A DNA stretch of 64,000 bases from Lytechinus variegatus (taxonomy: Eukaryota; Echinodermata; Echinoidea; Temnopleuroida; Toxopneustidae). A program made the position numbers and the translations under genes. The notes under the pieces were generated by a model. The model saw only the letters and a list, made by a program, of their open reading frames with translations, searched no databases and was not told the DNA's origin. Shown here in pieces: positions 13,001 through 28,000 of the stretch. The stretch lies in NCBI RefSeq assembly GCF_018143015.1, contig NC_054743.1, forward strand, positions 33,443,934-33,507,933. Direction: 5' to 3'. Position 1 is the first letter of the stretch. Each line of letters opens with the position of its first letter.

Positions 13001-16000
13001 GATCAGAATTAAGTCTTTAACGATTTCCATAGAAAAAATAATAAAAAACAAAAAGTAACAAACAAAGAAATACCTAAGAAATTAAAAAAACAATAAAATA
13101 CATAAGAAATCGGTTATGGTACCAGAATTTTTTTCATTCACAATTGTTAGGAATGCTATAAAGTATAAAAAATATTTTTTTATGACAAGAATCAAAATAC
13201 CCCGGGAGATTTATGGTTAAGACACTGATGATTCATACACATCATGGCCCCTAGAACAACCCTTTAACATTTGATCATAAGGACGACTAGATTACAATGA
13301 TCATTACATGAATGCGCAATTGTCAGCCATAACATTAATTGCTTTGCGTCACAGGCCCTAGATGTAAAAGGGAAGAAAAATGTTTGATGATCTTAGCATC
13401 ACATTGTAAAATAACAAGCAATTCCCATACATCATTATTAACATCTTCCATTCTTAATTATTTAGTTACATTCTCTAAAAGTTCTTCAATTTTTAAATAG
13501 AATCTTTATTACAGAGTTTGGATCAATATAATAATTTCTAAGCAAGATAAATACTTTGGAGTATACCACCACAAGCTTTTGCTTTCTTAACAAATCTGTT
13601 ATAAAAAAATCTTTTATGACAAATGATGTACAGTCAGTCTGCAAGTCCCCATGTTAATGAGCAAGAATAATCCAGGTCCTCTCGAGGCTGGATTCATGTC
13701 CCTGCAAAATCTTGTGAATTGTGAGAATTTTTTTTCTCAAATAATCTAATCACTTTCTCCTTGAGTAAAATTTATTATTTTTTAACCATAGGAAAGAGTA
13801 AATGTTACTCTTTTATATTGGTTATTTCTTTTAAATAAAATATTTTGATAAGTAAATTTTGGGCCTGAAAAGATGGCTCAAACATAATTTTCTTCCTCTG
13901 TTTTCACTTGCAAATTGTGCAAAATTTTGTGTTTTGGGCACAAACAACATTTATATCATCAGAAAGCTCAAACTCTATACTTTCTTACAATGACACTCTT
14001 AAAATGTGGCATCTTGTAGATGGGTCAGCAGCCAGCTTTTTCCATCAAGATACAAGACAAGATTTCTGAAATTTCTGAGTAAATAAAATACAGAGTTCTG
14101 ATTGGCTGAATAATGTTTAACAGGTGCAGGAAATTCAAAGAGATTACCACATGGTGAGTGTGACCTTGCAGAGGCCCAGTGTGGGGAACATTGGTATTTG
14201 CATGGGTGTGTAGTCTCTATGACCAATCAGAGCACAGTATTCGTGTTTTTTGAGCTGCTAAATGTACTTGGCCTATGAAAAACTGGCTGCTGACCAATCT
14301 AAAATCCCCTTTCTTATAAAAATCATATCATATTAAAGCTTAGATCTTCAGTCAGCTTTATCATAATCTAAAAAATAATTTTGGCTCAAACAGAAATTAA
14401 GAGGAAAAACATCCTTTTGTTGCTTGAAAATAATTATCTTTTTCATAAGATCAAAAGTTTCACCTATAGTATTACACAATCTTTTTAAAAATCCAAACAC
14501 ATGACCTGAATAAATGACTTTTCTTCTTTATAGAGATATAAAAAAACATGAAATTTGGTAAATATTTAGAGCAGCAATGACCAAATACAAAGAGGCGTTT
14601 TCGTCCGCACCAAGCTCAATAACAATGAAAAAAACTCTAGTCGTGAATATCACTAGGATAAAAGAAGCTACTTTTTGAGGGCTTGCCGACTGACTGTGTA
14701 TAATGATGTATAATTTATATTGAAAAATGATATATTGTGAAAATAGAAGAAAATAAAAGTTTATTTGAATAAATGAAGATTTTCTTTTTAATCAAGCAAT
14801 AGTAAGATATCTACCCGAAAGTGTTTCCAGTCGATGCCAATCTTAAGTCCACTCAAGCTCTTTGTTTGAAGGTCATTGATTTTCAAGGTCGGTTGATGCC
14901 ATGTTGCAGAGTCTTCGGGGTCCTCACCGGCTAAATATTCTGAAAAAGAGTTTAAAGGATATGAAATATCAGAAATTTGATTTGAAAAAATGCCAATCTT
15001 CCAATCTATATTTGCTTAAAACCTCTTTAATCACTTTCAACAAAGAGTCATATCTAATTCAAATATTATGCTGTCTGTCCAAAGTCAAAGGAGGCAGAGA
15101 ATAAGTGGCTAACGCGTATATATTTACATTTGGTCCTAAAAGTCAAATTGTGGCAATTAGGTTGACAAAAACTTTATACAATACGCACATTTACTAGTTC
15201 AGTCAGATAACTAAATACCTCAAATTTCCAATGCATAGTTCTATGTTTAAAAGAAAACTAGTTACTCTGTTACTGTCCACCAAATTTGGTGGACAGTAGC
15301 TGGACACAGAGAAGCATAGTGACAATTTCTGACCAATTATAAGTATCTCAATGCTACATGTACCAGCATTACACACTGTTTTGCTCCATAACTTCAAAAA
15401 AAATTGGTATATGGTCTTAATACAAAGGTAATGCCTGCAAACAATAGATGTACAGTATAATTAGTAGTAATAATAATAATAGGGATTTATATAGCGCCAT
15501 CTATCTAGAAATATTCTATTCCGAGGCGCGTTGCTATTATTATTATTACCCCGGCTTTAGCTTGAGCTGCCTCTCAGCGCTCATGCGTTCAAGGAATTAA
15601 TCCTGCCGGGTACCCATTCACCTCACCTGGGTTAAATGCAACACAGTGTGGATAAATTTCTTGCTGAAGGAAATTACGCCATGGCTGGGATTCGAACCCA
15701 CGACCCTCTGTTTCAAAGTCAGAAGACTTATCCACTGGGCCACAACGCTCCGCCATTAAGCTATGCTGAAATGTCACAGCTTGTACCCAAACTTCACAGA
15801 AAAAACAAATTACAATGTAAACCTTGATTGTGATTGGCTGCTGAGAGCCCTGTTACCATGGTAACTATTGTGGCTAAGTTACCATGAGTACAACAAAGGC
15901 ACAATCACAATTTTCATGCAGTTTCTTCACAATGTAACAGCATTTTATCTTTGAATCATGAAATATCATTACCTAAAAGCATAGCTGTATCTTGCACACA

Positions 16001-19000
16001 TGTCGTCATGGGTCCTGCTACAGATACTGTACGACACAGGGGCATACTTCCGTGACGAGACCAACGCCCATAGGTTGGCTTCAATCCAACAATGCCGCAT
16101 AACGCAGAAGGAATGCGCACCGAACCTCCCCCATCAGTTCCTATGGCGAGGGGGCAAAGGCCTGTAAGAAAAATATATGTCACAATATTTACTTAGATTT
16201 TATTTAATTTTTCATTAAACAGTTTACATCATATTTTTTTTACTGTCATCTTTGTACATACTGTATACTACAGAAAAAAATAGAAATAGAATTTCAATAC
16301 TAATACATTTTCTAAACAGGAGTCTTCCTCTAACCCAAATACTAATACCACCACAAAATAATCATGTGAGAGGTTAAAAATCAACCTATCACAATTTTTA
16401 CTTAGATTTTATTTCATTTTTCATTGTACAGTATGTATTGTTTATGATAGTCATCTTTGAACATACAGTACTCCTCTTCACACCAGGGTCTGCCTTTCGC
16501 CATTTCCTCCTTCAAGATGAAATCCAGGTTCGTTAAGTGATAACATGCAACGAAACTTATCAAATTCCTTTCAATGAAAGTAGAGATTAGAAAAGGCCTC
16601 TCCATCCCGTTTAAAAAACCCCCATACCCACTATACATATAAAATCAAATCATGCTGGCGAAGACAATAGCAACTTCACAGACGTCATCATCACAGATAT
16701 CAGTCAGCATTTTCCCTATCACGAAGGGTTACTGACTCTCGCCCCATGAAACTCCCGCCTTCCACTTCTCTCAGTCTTAAAGCATCCTCCTCGTTCAGAC
16801 CTTGCTGCTTTTATCTTCATCCTGTAACATTTGGACTTCCCATTCCTCTGTGCCTTCAAGTTCCATATCCCATGCTCTTTTCACAGGGTCATTGTTTTCC
16901 CTCAACACATGGCCCATCCGTCTCAAAACACTCTCTTTACCACTTAAAAGCCCATGTCGAAATATAGCCTTCACGAATAACATAACTTTCGCCGCATCAG
17001 TCCGCATACACTTTGATTATTATCCATGAATATCCCGCTACAATCACAAGCCAATTTATGAATGCAAATATAGTAAGTATGCGCATTGCAAGCATCCCAG
17101 TGCCGAGCACAACATGGCATCAAAACAAGTGTGCAATTCTCTATCACCTCGTACCAAAGTCGACACAGAATTTCACTTTTCTATATTTTATTTGAATAAT
17201 GAAAGGCATTTTCAGACAATATATTTTCACAGCAATATCGGACAGGTAAACGTATCTTGATTACTTCTGGCTTTCCCTTCAAAGTCGTACAGAATAGCAC
17301 CAAAGTCACATCGTATCCGTCAGAGTTTATAGAATCTATCGCAATGTGTATAAAGTCAAAGGAGTTCCAGGTTTCAGAGCGGACAAGGAATATCATTACG
17401 AAAATTTCCCGTTTGATTCTCGACCTCACTTCGGACTGCAAACTGCGGTCGCATACCCCGTTTTGCGTTTGCAAATCTCAAACAACTTTTCCAACCCCGA
17501 TAAACCCATCTTGGCCAGGTAATCCCCTTGTCTCGATTTCACCACCACGGGCCAGCTAAACGAGCGTTGAGCCAAGGACGAAACGATAAACAACAGCTGT
17601 GCTATTACGTAAGACTTGTCTGCCTGTAGAAGGATCTTCGGAATAAAATTATTGTATTATTATTATCGTTTTCAAAGGCATATTGCATTTAGACATCCAA
17701 TACTAGTCCATTTTCAATTTCGAACGAAGAAAATCGACCTCGAAATAAGGAAAGTATGCGGAATAAAAATTACGGTATGCTTAGCATGCAAGGACCGCGA
17801 TGCATCCCATCTAATTTCTGTCCGTACAGCAAGAAAATATGGGATGCATGCCGTCCACTCGCGCAACGATACAGTCTTAACGAAAGAAAGGAAGGAAGGA
17901 AGAGAGAGAAAGAGAAAGAAAAAAAGAAAGAACGAAAGAAAGAAAAAGAAAGAAAGGAAGTAAAAGTTTATATCAACGCGTGTATACATGGAACTCCAGC
18001 ATGCACTCAACAGAATGCAATCCATCGTGTGTGGCCCCCTGCTGTGACCGTTGATGCTGGGGTGTATTATCTTCGGACCGAGGTCAAGAAACAGGTGTTT
18101 CTATACCTCAATTTCATGCTTGAGGGCAATAGGGTTTTGAGAAGAGATTTGATAAGGGAAACTTGGGGTATACTGCTCTTAAACGCAAAATTTTCGTCAT
18201 GGCAAGAAACTGCAGAATCTTGATAATTTTCGAACGAAACTTGTCATGATCCCATCACAAGCCAAGACCATTGCAAGTGTGTAAAACATGGCTGGATATC
18301 GTTATTGGTATCGATACTTTTGAATATATTTCTGCGGATTTTTGTAACCAAGTGATGAGAAAGTGATCTAGGCGATGAACCAATAAGCTGTGAAAAGCTT
18401 GACTGTTTGTCCTACACAGTCAATGGACAACATTTCGATGTGAAACCCAACCTTTCCATGAGTTCACGTGTGCTCACATATTCTCGCACCACATTTTAGC
18501 AGAGACGTACCTACCTGAAGCTACACAGGCCCCTGACCCTGATGAACTTCCTCCAGGATAATGGTTAGGGTTATAAGGATTGCGTGCAGTACCACTCCTG
18601 TAAACAAAAGTACAAATGGGTCATGAACATCACGGCCCGAATTTACAAAGGTGGTTTTGAAAACTCACAATTGAGTCCATGCTTTATGCAGATTTCCTGT
18701 ATAAATTACGCTTATTTTACCGTGTATACTAAAAAATGTCCAAGCTGATGCCCACTTTAGTCACACACCTGTTGCTGTGGTTATCCACGCTATTCTATTC
18801 ATGAGTCCACTGTTTTGAATTAATGAGTCCATTCTTCAAACAGTGGACTCATTAATAAAATGATAGCGTATCTGACCATGGTAACAGGCATCAAATTGGT
18901 GCACTGTGACAAAAGCGCGTATCAGCATTTGATTTTTTTATACATACGTCCGATACGTACTAAATTAAGCATAACTTATACAGGAAATCTACATAAACCA

Positions 19001-22000
19001 TGGATTCAACCATGGGTTTTCAGAACCACCTTTGTGCATTACGAAAATTTGTGTTTAAAAACAGATCTCCTCTGACACCCCAATTTCAAATTCCAAGCTT
19101 CTCTCACTGCCCCCCCCCCCCATCCCCCCCCATATCAGCAGGAATGGTAATCCTTAAGTAAACAACCATGCACTCTCCCAGATAATCCACCTTCCCACAA
19201 GGAGAAGTGACCTTCATAAGGCCTGGCAGAGAGAGAGGGAGAGAGCAAGAGAGAGAGAGGGTGATTTTTTAAAACTTATTGTTATTTCGGCAATTGTGGG
19301 TCATTTTGCATCGTTCAAAATTTCATGTCGATCTTCATCTAAATTCCTAATCGTTTTTAGATATGCTAATGTCCTAAAACAAATAGAATACAAATTCATT
19401 CTTTCAAGATCAATGTCAGCCAGGAAGCTCTGAAGAGTTTGTTTATACTATTACGTAACAAGGACAGCTGCAATCCCACTCCATGCTGTTCATCAGCCTG
19501 TTGTGGTGGCAGGCATCGGTGTTATCAGCTCTTATCAGCAGCAGCAGTCACTAAATCGACCCCACCCCACCCCAGTTTAAACGCAAGAAATGCAACTTTC
19601 CCAAAAAACTGAAATTGGGGTGTCAATACCCCACTTAAGATCCCATTGACTAACATGCAAGGCATTATCAGCAGTCAGATGAACCCCACCCCAGTTTAAA
19701 CGAGAGCTCTGCCAAAATCTGAAATTGGGGTTTCAAATACCCCACCTGAGCTCCCATTGACACAACACGCAAGGCAATGGAGTTCCTGTGTTATAAGCTG
19801 GTGGGGTATTTTTTAAACACAGGATTCGCGTAATGGAATTCGGGTCATAAAGTACGAATGGGTCATAAACATCACAAGGTTGCAATTAATGTTAGATACC
19901 ATACGCATTGGTGCTTAACTCCTTGTTAATTGTTCCAATATAGCCACTATCATAAATATCACTTTAAGAAATTTACAACTGACCTCAAATCTGTGTAAGA
20001 GTCAATAGCAGATATTCATAAATTCTCATAACATATTAATCAACATTTCCACAATAAAAACAGAAATAGACCTTATTTGAAGGTAGAGTGGTTTTGCTAT
20101 TTTACATTTACTGATAATTTAAATACCCCTGGTAGAATTTACCAATGTTATGATTACTATAATATCAAATGGGGCCCTGTTGAAAATTGAACTTCACCAC
20201 GTAAGTTTATTCAAGAGACCCACTATGGATTATGTTGAAGCGACATGTTACGAAAGAATTTTGGTTCAAATTGCAAATATTGTTTTGTAGAAAAGTGAGT
20301 CTCTTCACGAGCCTGACTTACGCACTGATATTCATACCAATAACTCCTAGTCCGACTTCATGCATGTTTGATATTCCTATGATTACAGCACCACCGGCGC
20401 GTAGCTTAGCCGCTATAGTGGAATCCTCCTTCACGGGGTCACGGCCTAAGAATGTGGTTCCACTACGTAGATGGTAAGGTTTCTAGAAAAGTTAAGAGTT
20501 AAGAAATTTAATATGATGAAGCAAAGTTAAGTCAATTCCCTGGCAACAAGATTTAAAAGATAAACACATGGGGTGATATTTTGATAGCCATGGTTTAGTT
20601 AAACCTGGGTTATCTTACTTTTATGGAGTGCCAGTTGTCAACTCATTCACCGATTAAAAATCATTCTTATCCTGCCGCAAAAAATGCCAAAAAAATTATT
20701 TAGTTTAGTGAAATGGAAAGAATAGGAAAATACAAAAATATTATGAATGTTAATGAATTTAATGATACATTATAATTGGCATGATTATGGGAAAAAATAA
20801 CAAAGTCCTGCATTCCATTGAAATGTGGTACTTAAGTTTAGACTAGGGTTAAACCTTGGTTTAATCATCAGAATACCGCCCAAAGGCACCCATGCAAGAC
20901 CAACCCCATTCCCCTTGATAGAATATGAAAAGGAAAAGAATTGTCAAAACCAAGCACTGAATACAATAAACTTCAATTTAATTTCAAGAATGACACACAT
21001 TTGATGTGTTGCACAAAAATATCTTTAAAATGTGAAGTCTCAACTGCAAAGTTTGATTTGACTACTCACCACAGCTAGTTCTTCCTTGATGACAACTGGA
21101 ACCCCATCAAAGATTGAAAGAGGTTTCTTGTTGTTGATACGAATAGTAGATTCCTTAGCCATCTGTAAAAGCATAGAAATATATCCCAGTAGGTGTTTCA
21201 TCAAGCTTTAATTTATAAGCAACTTCACAAACAATTGGTGATCCTTTCATAGGCATTTAATCAACATCACTGTAAATTTGGCATAGATATCATTTGACAT
21301 TTACCACAAGAAAGGATCACCAGTCATTCATAAATTTGCTCGTAACTTACAAACAGCTTTATGAAACACCCATCCAGTACACAAATAAGTACCATGAAAA
21401 AAGGTCTGTCCACTACCATTAACTTTGAGCAGATATATTTGTGTACGTAAGTTATCAAAAATTAGTTTACAGCAGAAATACTTGTTCAAAATAATGAGCA
21501 ACTTCTAGTTTTTAGGAGTTCAAGAAAATTGAGACAAGAAAGGGCAAGGAATGCATCCCCCACCCCCTCCTGGCTTAGTAAGGGTCAACACATGAGACCA
21601 GCATAGGCCATACATGAGGGCAACAGGCAATTTTGCCCTCATGACTGCATAAATCACCCATAAAACTTCCCAAAATCAAATGCTTTGGGGAGACCATCTT
21701 TTCTGAAGTTGGCCCAAAATCTCTGCCAAACAATGATGAAGAAAGTTTAGAAAATCAATACAGCAGAATAATGAGATATGTTTTTAAGGCATAATTGCTT
21801 GTTGCACCAAAAATGTAGCCCTTTAAATTAATGGAATAGCTAAAAAAAATCAGCCATCGCCCCAATATGGACAAAATTAACCACTAAAAATATTATTTCC
21901 TATCATGGGTCCTATGTCATGAAGACTTGTCATATAAATAATTGGACAACTTCTATAACCAGTTTACTATTATAAGCCAGTCAAATTTAAAGATTTCAGT

Positions 22001-25000
22001 AGCTTAGCACTGTTATTGCAAATTTGATTCATATAACAGATTTTAGGAAAGAGGCCCTTGGTCCATACAAACCTTATAGACCTCTTCTACATCATACTCT
22101 GCAAGCATCCTCATCCTAGGTTTCATCTGCTCTGTCTTCTCCAAGTCTTCCATAACACATTCTGCAACATCCTCTGGAGTCACCTTACCTGACCTACAGA
22201 AAAAACAGATTTAGAACAGTGTTAGAGCAAACTATTTTTAAAAATCCAAGACGGATACCACGTTTCAAGACAAGGCAAAAGCGATTTTGTGTCTCGCCCA
22301 CTTATGAAAATAACCAGAAATATCGTGATCTGCGAGGGCACGCAACAGAATTTTATCAAAACTTCACTGTGAAATGACTGGGATGGAATAACACTTGTCA
22401 TAAAAGCCTTGCATGTAAACTTTAATGTTGAACCAAAAATGACCTTTGACCATACCATGTGACCTCTGACTGCAGCATAAGATGCACATCCCCCAAGTCC
22501 ATCTACCATCCACGTTTGGTTGAAAAGTTACTTACGGTTTCGGAGTTAGGTGTCATAAGAGAGTCTTGCATGTAAACTTTAACGTTGACCTGAAAATGAC
22601 CTTTGACCTTACCATGTGACCTCCGACTGCAACATAACATGCAGGTCCCCCAAGTCCATCTACCATCCAAGTTTGGTTGAAAAGTGACAAACAGTTGCGG
22701 AGTTAGGTGTCTAAATAGAGTCTTGCATGTTAACTTTAACGTTGACCTGAAATGACCTTTGACCTTACCATGTGACCTCTGACTACAGCCTAAAATGTAG
22801 GTCCCCCAATTCCATCTACCATCCAAGTTTGGTTGAAAAGTGACTTACGGTTGTGGAGTTATGTTTCATTAGATTTGTGACGGACGACATTTGGATCCCT
22901 AAGTCTCGCCTTCACCTCTGGTGGGCGAAACAAAAATCACATGTTTGCCAGAACTGTTTTTGAAAATTCCAATGCTTTTGGTGTCTTTTCTGACAATATC
23001 AATACTGTGCAGTTATTGGCAAGTAAATGAGGAAATAGAGGTAGTCCAGAAAAACTCCCGACAGATGAAACAAACGATGGTTTTAAGCAAATTACATAAT
23101 AAAACATGCATTTTACTGCATATACAAAAACATACTTGTATTTCAAGCAATTAATTGACAGTTGCCTGTACTTCAATGCACAATATCCTACATGTACAGC
23201 ACAGGTATGAGTTATGAGTTTCTTTATCAATAACTGATTGTGGAACCAAGTTAATGTCATGTTTAGTCTCATTGCTTCAATGCACTTTTCATTGGCCTAG
23301 GATATTATGCATTTTATATTTCCCCTGATTTGTTTTGAAAATTTAGGTGAATTTTTTCATGGGAAATGTCAAAGGAATCACTGTTTTGCTAGCCATGAGC
23401 TTGTATTACCAGTCATAGTTTATTGCATATAACTGCTTTGTGTTTTATGCATAATAATAAGATAGGACTTGTATATTGCACGATTATACCTTGCTAGGTA
23501 TTCAAGGCACTCCTATATTACCCCGGCTAAGCTAGTCTATCGATTCCAGCGCTCACAGCCTTTAGAGGAATTACTTCCTGCTGGTACCCATTTACCTCAC
23601 CAGGGTTGAGTGCAGCATAATGTGGATAAATTTATTGCTAGTGGAAAACACATGACATGGCTTAGAATTGAACCCACGTCTTTCATATTGAAAGACGAGT
23701 CTTAACCACTAGACCCCCACAATTACGAAATTAATAAAAGAATTGAATTGACCTTTTTTATTTACCTCAAGAAAAATGACTTTGCCTAAAAAAATTGAAA
23801 TCAAAATGCCTGTACATAAAATTCAGGTATTCAAATTCCAAAGAAAAGATTTCTTTATAAAATTGAGGTGATTTATTAGTACCAATTTAGTATTATCTTT
23901 CTCCAATAATACTTCATGAAAAATACCCAAAAGTTTAGGACATGGTAGAATAACCTTTTTAAAATATAAAATCTAATTTTTACATTGTAAAAGAGAACTG
24001 TTGCTCGGCTAGCGCCATGAGCGTCTACTGATGGTGAGTGCGCTCTACAAATATACACTATTATTATTATTTTTATCACTGAAATAGCACAATATATACC
24101 GGTATATATATATTTTCAACTGCATGAACATACATGTAGTATGCTGTAGAGTATATGATGCATGGCCTTGGCCATCCAAAGATCACCTAACAATTAATAC
24201 AACGGAAGAGGAACCAACAGATACAATTTAAGATTAAGCATTGGGGCACGTGGTATTACTGTGCAAACATTTCAAAGTCCCTCTATGAAGTCAACTTTAA
24301 TAGTTTATGTAGGTTTCTTCTATAATTAAATGGCAATCGGTCATTACTAGCAGATACAGGAATAAAGATCAGCAAAAGTGAAGAGCAGCTACTTGCTAGT
24401 CAATGGCAGAATTAATTTAGAGCATACCAATAGAAACACAAACATTTTTACAGCCAGGTACAATGATCCTCCCAGGGGGTTCGAACTCTATTAAACTCAA
24501 TTTCTGAAAATCTCAGCATCAAAACTCACAATTTTTTCTAAAATTCTTTCTTAGTAATATTGACCAACATTACTTAAAATCAATGAAGTTGTTTCTTGTA
24601 AAATCCTTAAAATGTCATTCTGTCCACAATACAATAGGCCTATATACATGTACATGTACATACATTTAAGTAATTTATAATTTTGTTGAATTTCTTGTTA
24701 TTTCTTTGAACATCTGTATTCTGTAATATTGGGTTTCCCCACCCCCCCCCCCCACATTTACTTAAATTTTTAGTCAAGACAGAAGGTAATATTTTTCACT
24801 TTAATAATAACTTACACGTACATTAAATAAAAAATACTGTAAGGAAATAAGGACAATATATTTACATGTATACATGTACATGTACATTAGGCCCGAAGTA
24901 CAAGTATGTAAAGTGTGAATTTTCTGTAGGTTTGGGGGAAAGTCCCCCCCCCCCATTGATAACCAAATTCAAACATATTAATGACTCAGCCACTCAGGTT

Positions 25001-28000
25001 TAATCTTTCCTACTATGAGTTTACTAGAATCCCAGTTTATATCCTTATCTCTCCAAGAGGGAATACAGATAGGACAAAAATAGTAACACAAAAGCCCCTC
25101 CGAGATTTGAGAAACATAATTTTTTTTAAAAGAGAACAATGACAAGCATCGTTGGTTCTCCTGTTGCCCCAAATATTACATAGTATGTACATGCCATCTC
25201 TAACTGAATGCTGTGACATATCTATATGCCGTACTTATATAAAAATATAGGAAAAGGGTAAAAATTTAATACAGAATAAAAAAGAATAGCAAAATACTAC
25301 TACTACAACTGCAGAAGAAAAAGATAAGAAGAAGATGAAAAAGAAGAAGAATGACAACAATAATAGTAATAATATTAATATGAATAATATATCAATAATA
25401 ATAGCAGTAATAATATGGTAACACAAATTGTTAATAAAATAATGATAGTTATTCTACAATTATTATTAATTATACATGTAGTTATTTTACAATTATAACT
25501 TGTGGTCAATTCCAGCCAAATGTTGCATTTTTCCATTAAAAAAAAATTCTTTTCTGAGCAATTTTGTTTATTCTGTTTCAAAGTATACAGTTTAAGGTTT
25601 ACAAAAACACAATTACATTTACTATACACTCATTCATTCATAAAATTCACAATGTTCACTCTGTTGCACTTTTTTACTAAGATTTCATAGTAATTGTACA
25701 ACTTTGACCCATCCCTGGCATGCAAAGGGTACTGACAAGAAATTCCACTGTCCATGTGACCTCCAAGCAGTAATTTACCATTAGCTGTATTGTTTTACAT
25801 GCTGCAGTGAAACGGTGAGGCACAAAATACATTTCAATGTATGTATGTTTGATGTCCCATAAGTCACAGTTTTAAGCATTAAGTTTCCCTCATATGCTGC
25901 CATAGACTCCTGCAGACAAGTATTGGACTTTTTTATCTACCACAGTACATGCTTGCTTCAACAAATCAAACTATATCTGTATTGGACTTGAAATAGCTAT
26001 ACTGGGGGGACATACATTTAAGTCCCATAAGTCACATGTCCCATAAGTCACACATACAGTTCGTAAACCATGCCACCTTAAAGCTGTCCATGACATCAAA
26101 GAGTGAGATGAGAATGCTTAAAAGCTGAAGAACAGTATGCTGACTGTCAGAAAAAACATTCAGAATATCATAGGCAGTGCATGGAACAAAAAAAAGTTTG
26201 GATTGTGTGCCCAACCCCAAAAAAGGAGAAAAATGAATATGATCGCTAAAATGCAAAGCTTGAGTACAGGTGAATTGGGTTTGTTTCACCCCAGCTTTTA
26301 TTCATTTTTTTAAGGTCCAAATCACTCTCTTGGTTTTCTTGTCTCCTTGGAGTATGCATCCACTGTTTGACATATGATGTGAACTTGGTATATAGTTCCA
26401 TGGAAACTAAACTTATTGCAATGTCCCATCAGTCACAAATTTTGTAGTTGAGCGATCCTCTGGATCCTGGCAAAATAAGAGCACCAGTCCTCAGATGCAT
26501 AAGGCTATCATGAGCAGAGATATTAAAAGAGCACATACAGCGCTCCCTACCAACCCCTGTAAATGCCAAAAAGTTGTTCAGAAGCTTGCAATCAAGTTTT
26601 CTTAGAATCATTCCTGCCGCCTGCCAATAGAAAGTAACATGCACAATTTGCAGAGTACCGAAGTGTGACGTCACGATGTCATGACATCGAATCGACCGGT
26701 TCTAAACTGAGTCGCAGCTGCATGATCGGCAATACACATTTGTATTTTCAAAAATGGTGATGTGTGTTGTCCCTGGTTTTTACCATCATTCTGAGAGTCG
26801 TAAAAGGGCACTGGTTCATAAAGCTATTAAATTGTAACTGAAGGGTGACTTTAAGAATGACCGGTGATCCTTGTGGTAAATGTCATCATAAATTGGCAAT
26901 GTTTTAGCATGTAAAAAGGATCGCCAGTCATTCTTAAAGTTGTTCCTAAACTACAAACAGCTTTATGAAACGGCCCCCTGGTTATTTTGTTTAGAACCAG
27001 GCCGCCATGACACCATGGTAACTGACATCATTGCTTCGGTACTCTATAAATGGTGATGTCCTTTATACAGGCATTCTGAATTTCTATGAAAGAGATGACA
27101 TAACAACCCAAGCAGCTGGCAAAAAAAAATTTGTGATAGGGTGAACCCCATGATATATTTTAAACTAACTTTTTGTATTGCCTTAAGTGTATAATGAATC
27201 TTGATGCACCCTTTGCCAAATCGTGTCCCATAGGTTTCAAAATTGGCAATTTTTGGCAGCTATCTTGGATTTTTCATGAAAATCAATTATTTTAATATTT
27301 TTTGCAGAGACAATGGTAAAATCTTCCATGTAAATGAATACACTTTTTACTATACAAGTATACATGTAGTTTAGATAGTAGAATAATTTTTAAAAGAATT
27401 TATGCCAAAATTTTCATGTTTTTTGTCAAAAATTTGCATGTGCACTGATATCTATCTGTTTTATCATAAACATCAACAACTAATGAAAAATATCAGCTTT
27501 CGACATGAAAGAGAATATACATGTATTAACAAGAATATTGACATACATGTACTTCATGGCAGCATTAATGTCTTAATTTGTTTGTAAACATACAATACTC
27601 TGAAAAGGTCATTTTCTTACCACACTGTATGAGACAGATAGAGAAAAGCAACATTTATTTGTCCCATCTATAACAAATATGTCCTATCATTTTGTCCCAT
27701 CAGTCACAATGGAAAGTGTGTACATTCTTATTCTAATTGTTCATTTTTCATCTGTTTGCTAAATATTTATGATTGTAATTGTTTATTGATTATTTTGTAC
27801 TTATTTGATTACAGTTCTTAAAGCTTGCTGACAAGTTAGGATTTTTTTTTTTGGGGGGGGGGGGTTAATGTTCCCTTTATATTCATGAAGTGCATGAAAA
27901 GATGTTTCTGCCCTTTGTTGAATTTATTTCTGACACAATGGCATGAATTATTAAAGGTGTCATGTTATTAGGGAATATTTCTTCATGCTGAAATTAAGTT

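Noticed and set aside
15685-15754. A tRNA gene on the minus strand (good B box)
   Set aside because: The acceptor and D arms do not close, and the sequence continues into a shared SINE body with a 3' simple-repeat tail. A second copy exists at 23452-23722.
17257-18223. Overlapping frames around the GAAA microsatellite
   Set aside because: They read Lys/Glu or Ser/Phe runs through a simple repeat inside a FAAH intron.
22222-22826. Two minus-strand frames of 95 and 107 residues with internal repeats
   Set aside because: They run through family H tandem units whose period is close to a multiple of three. The repetition explains the frames.
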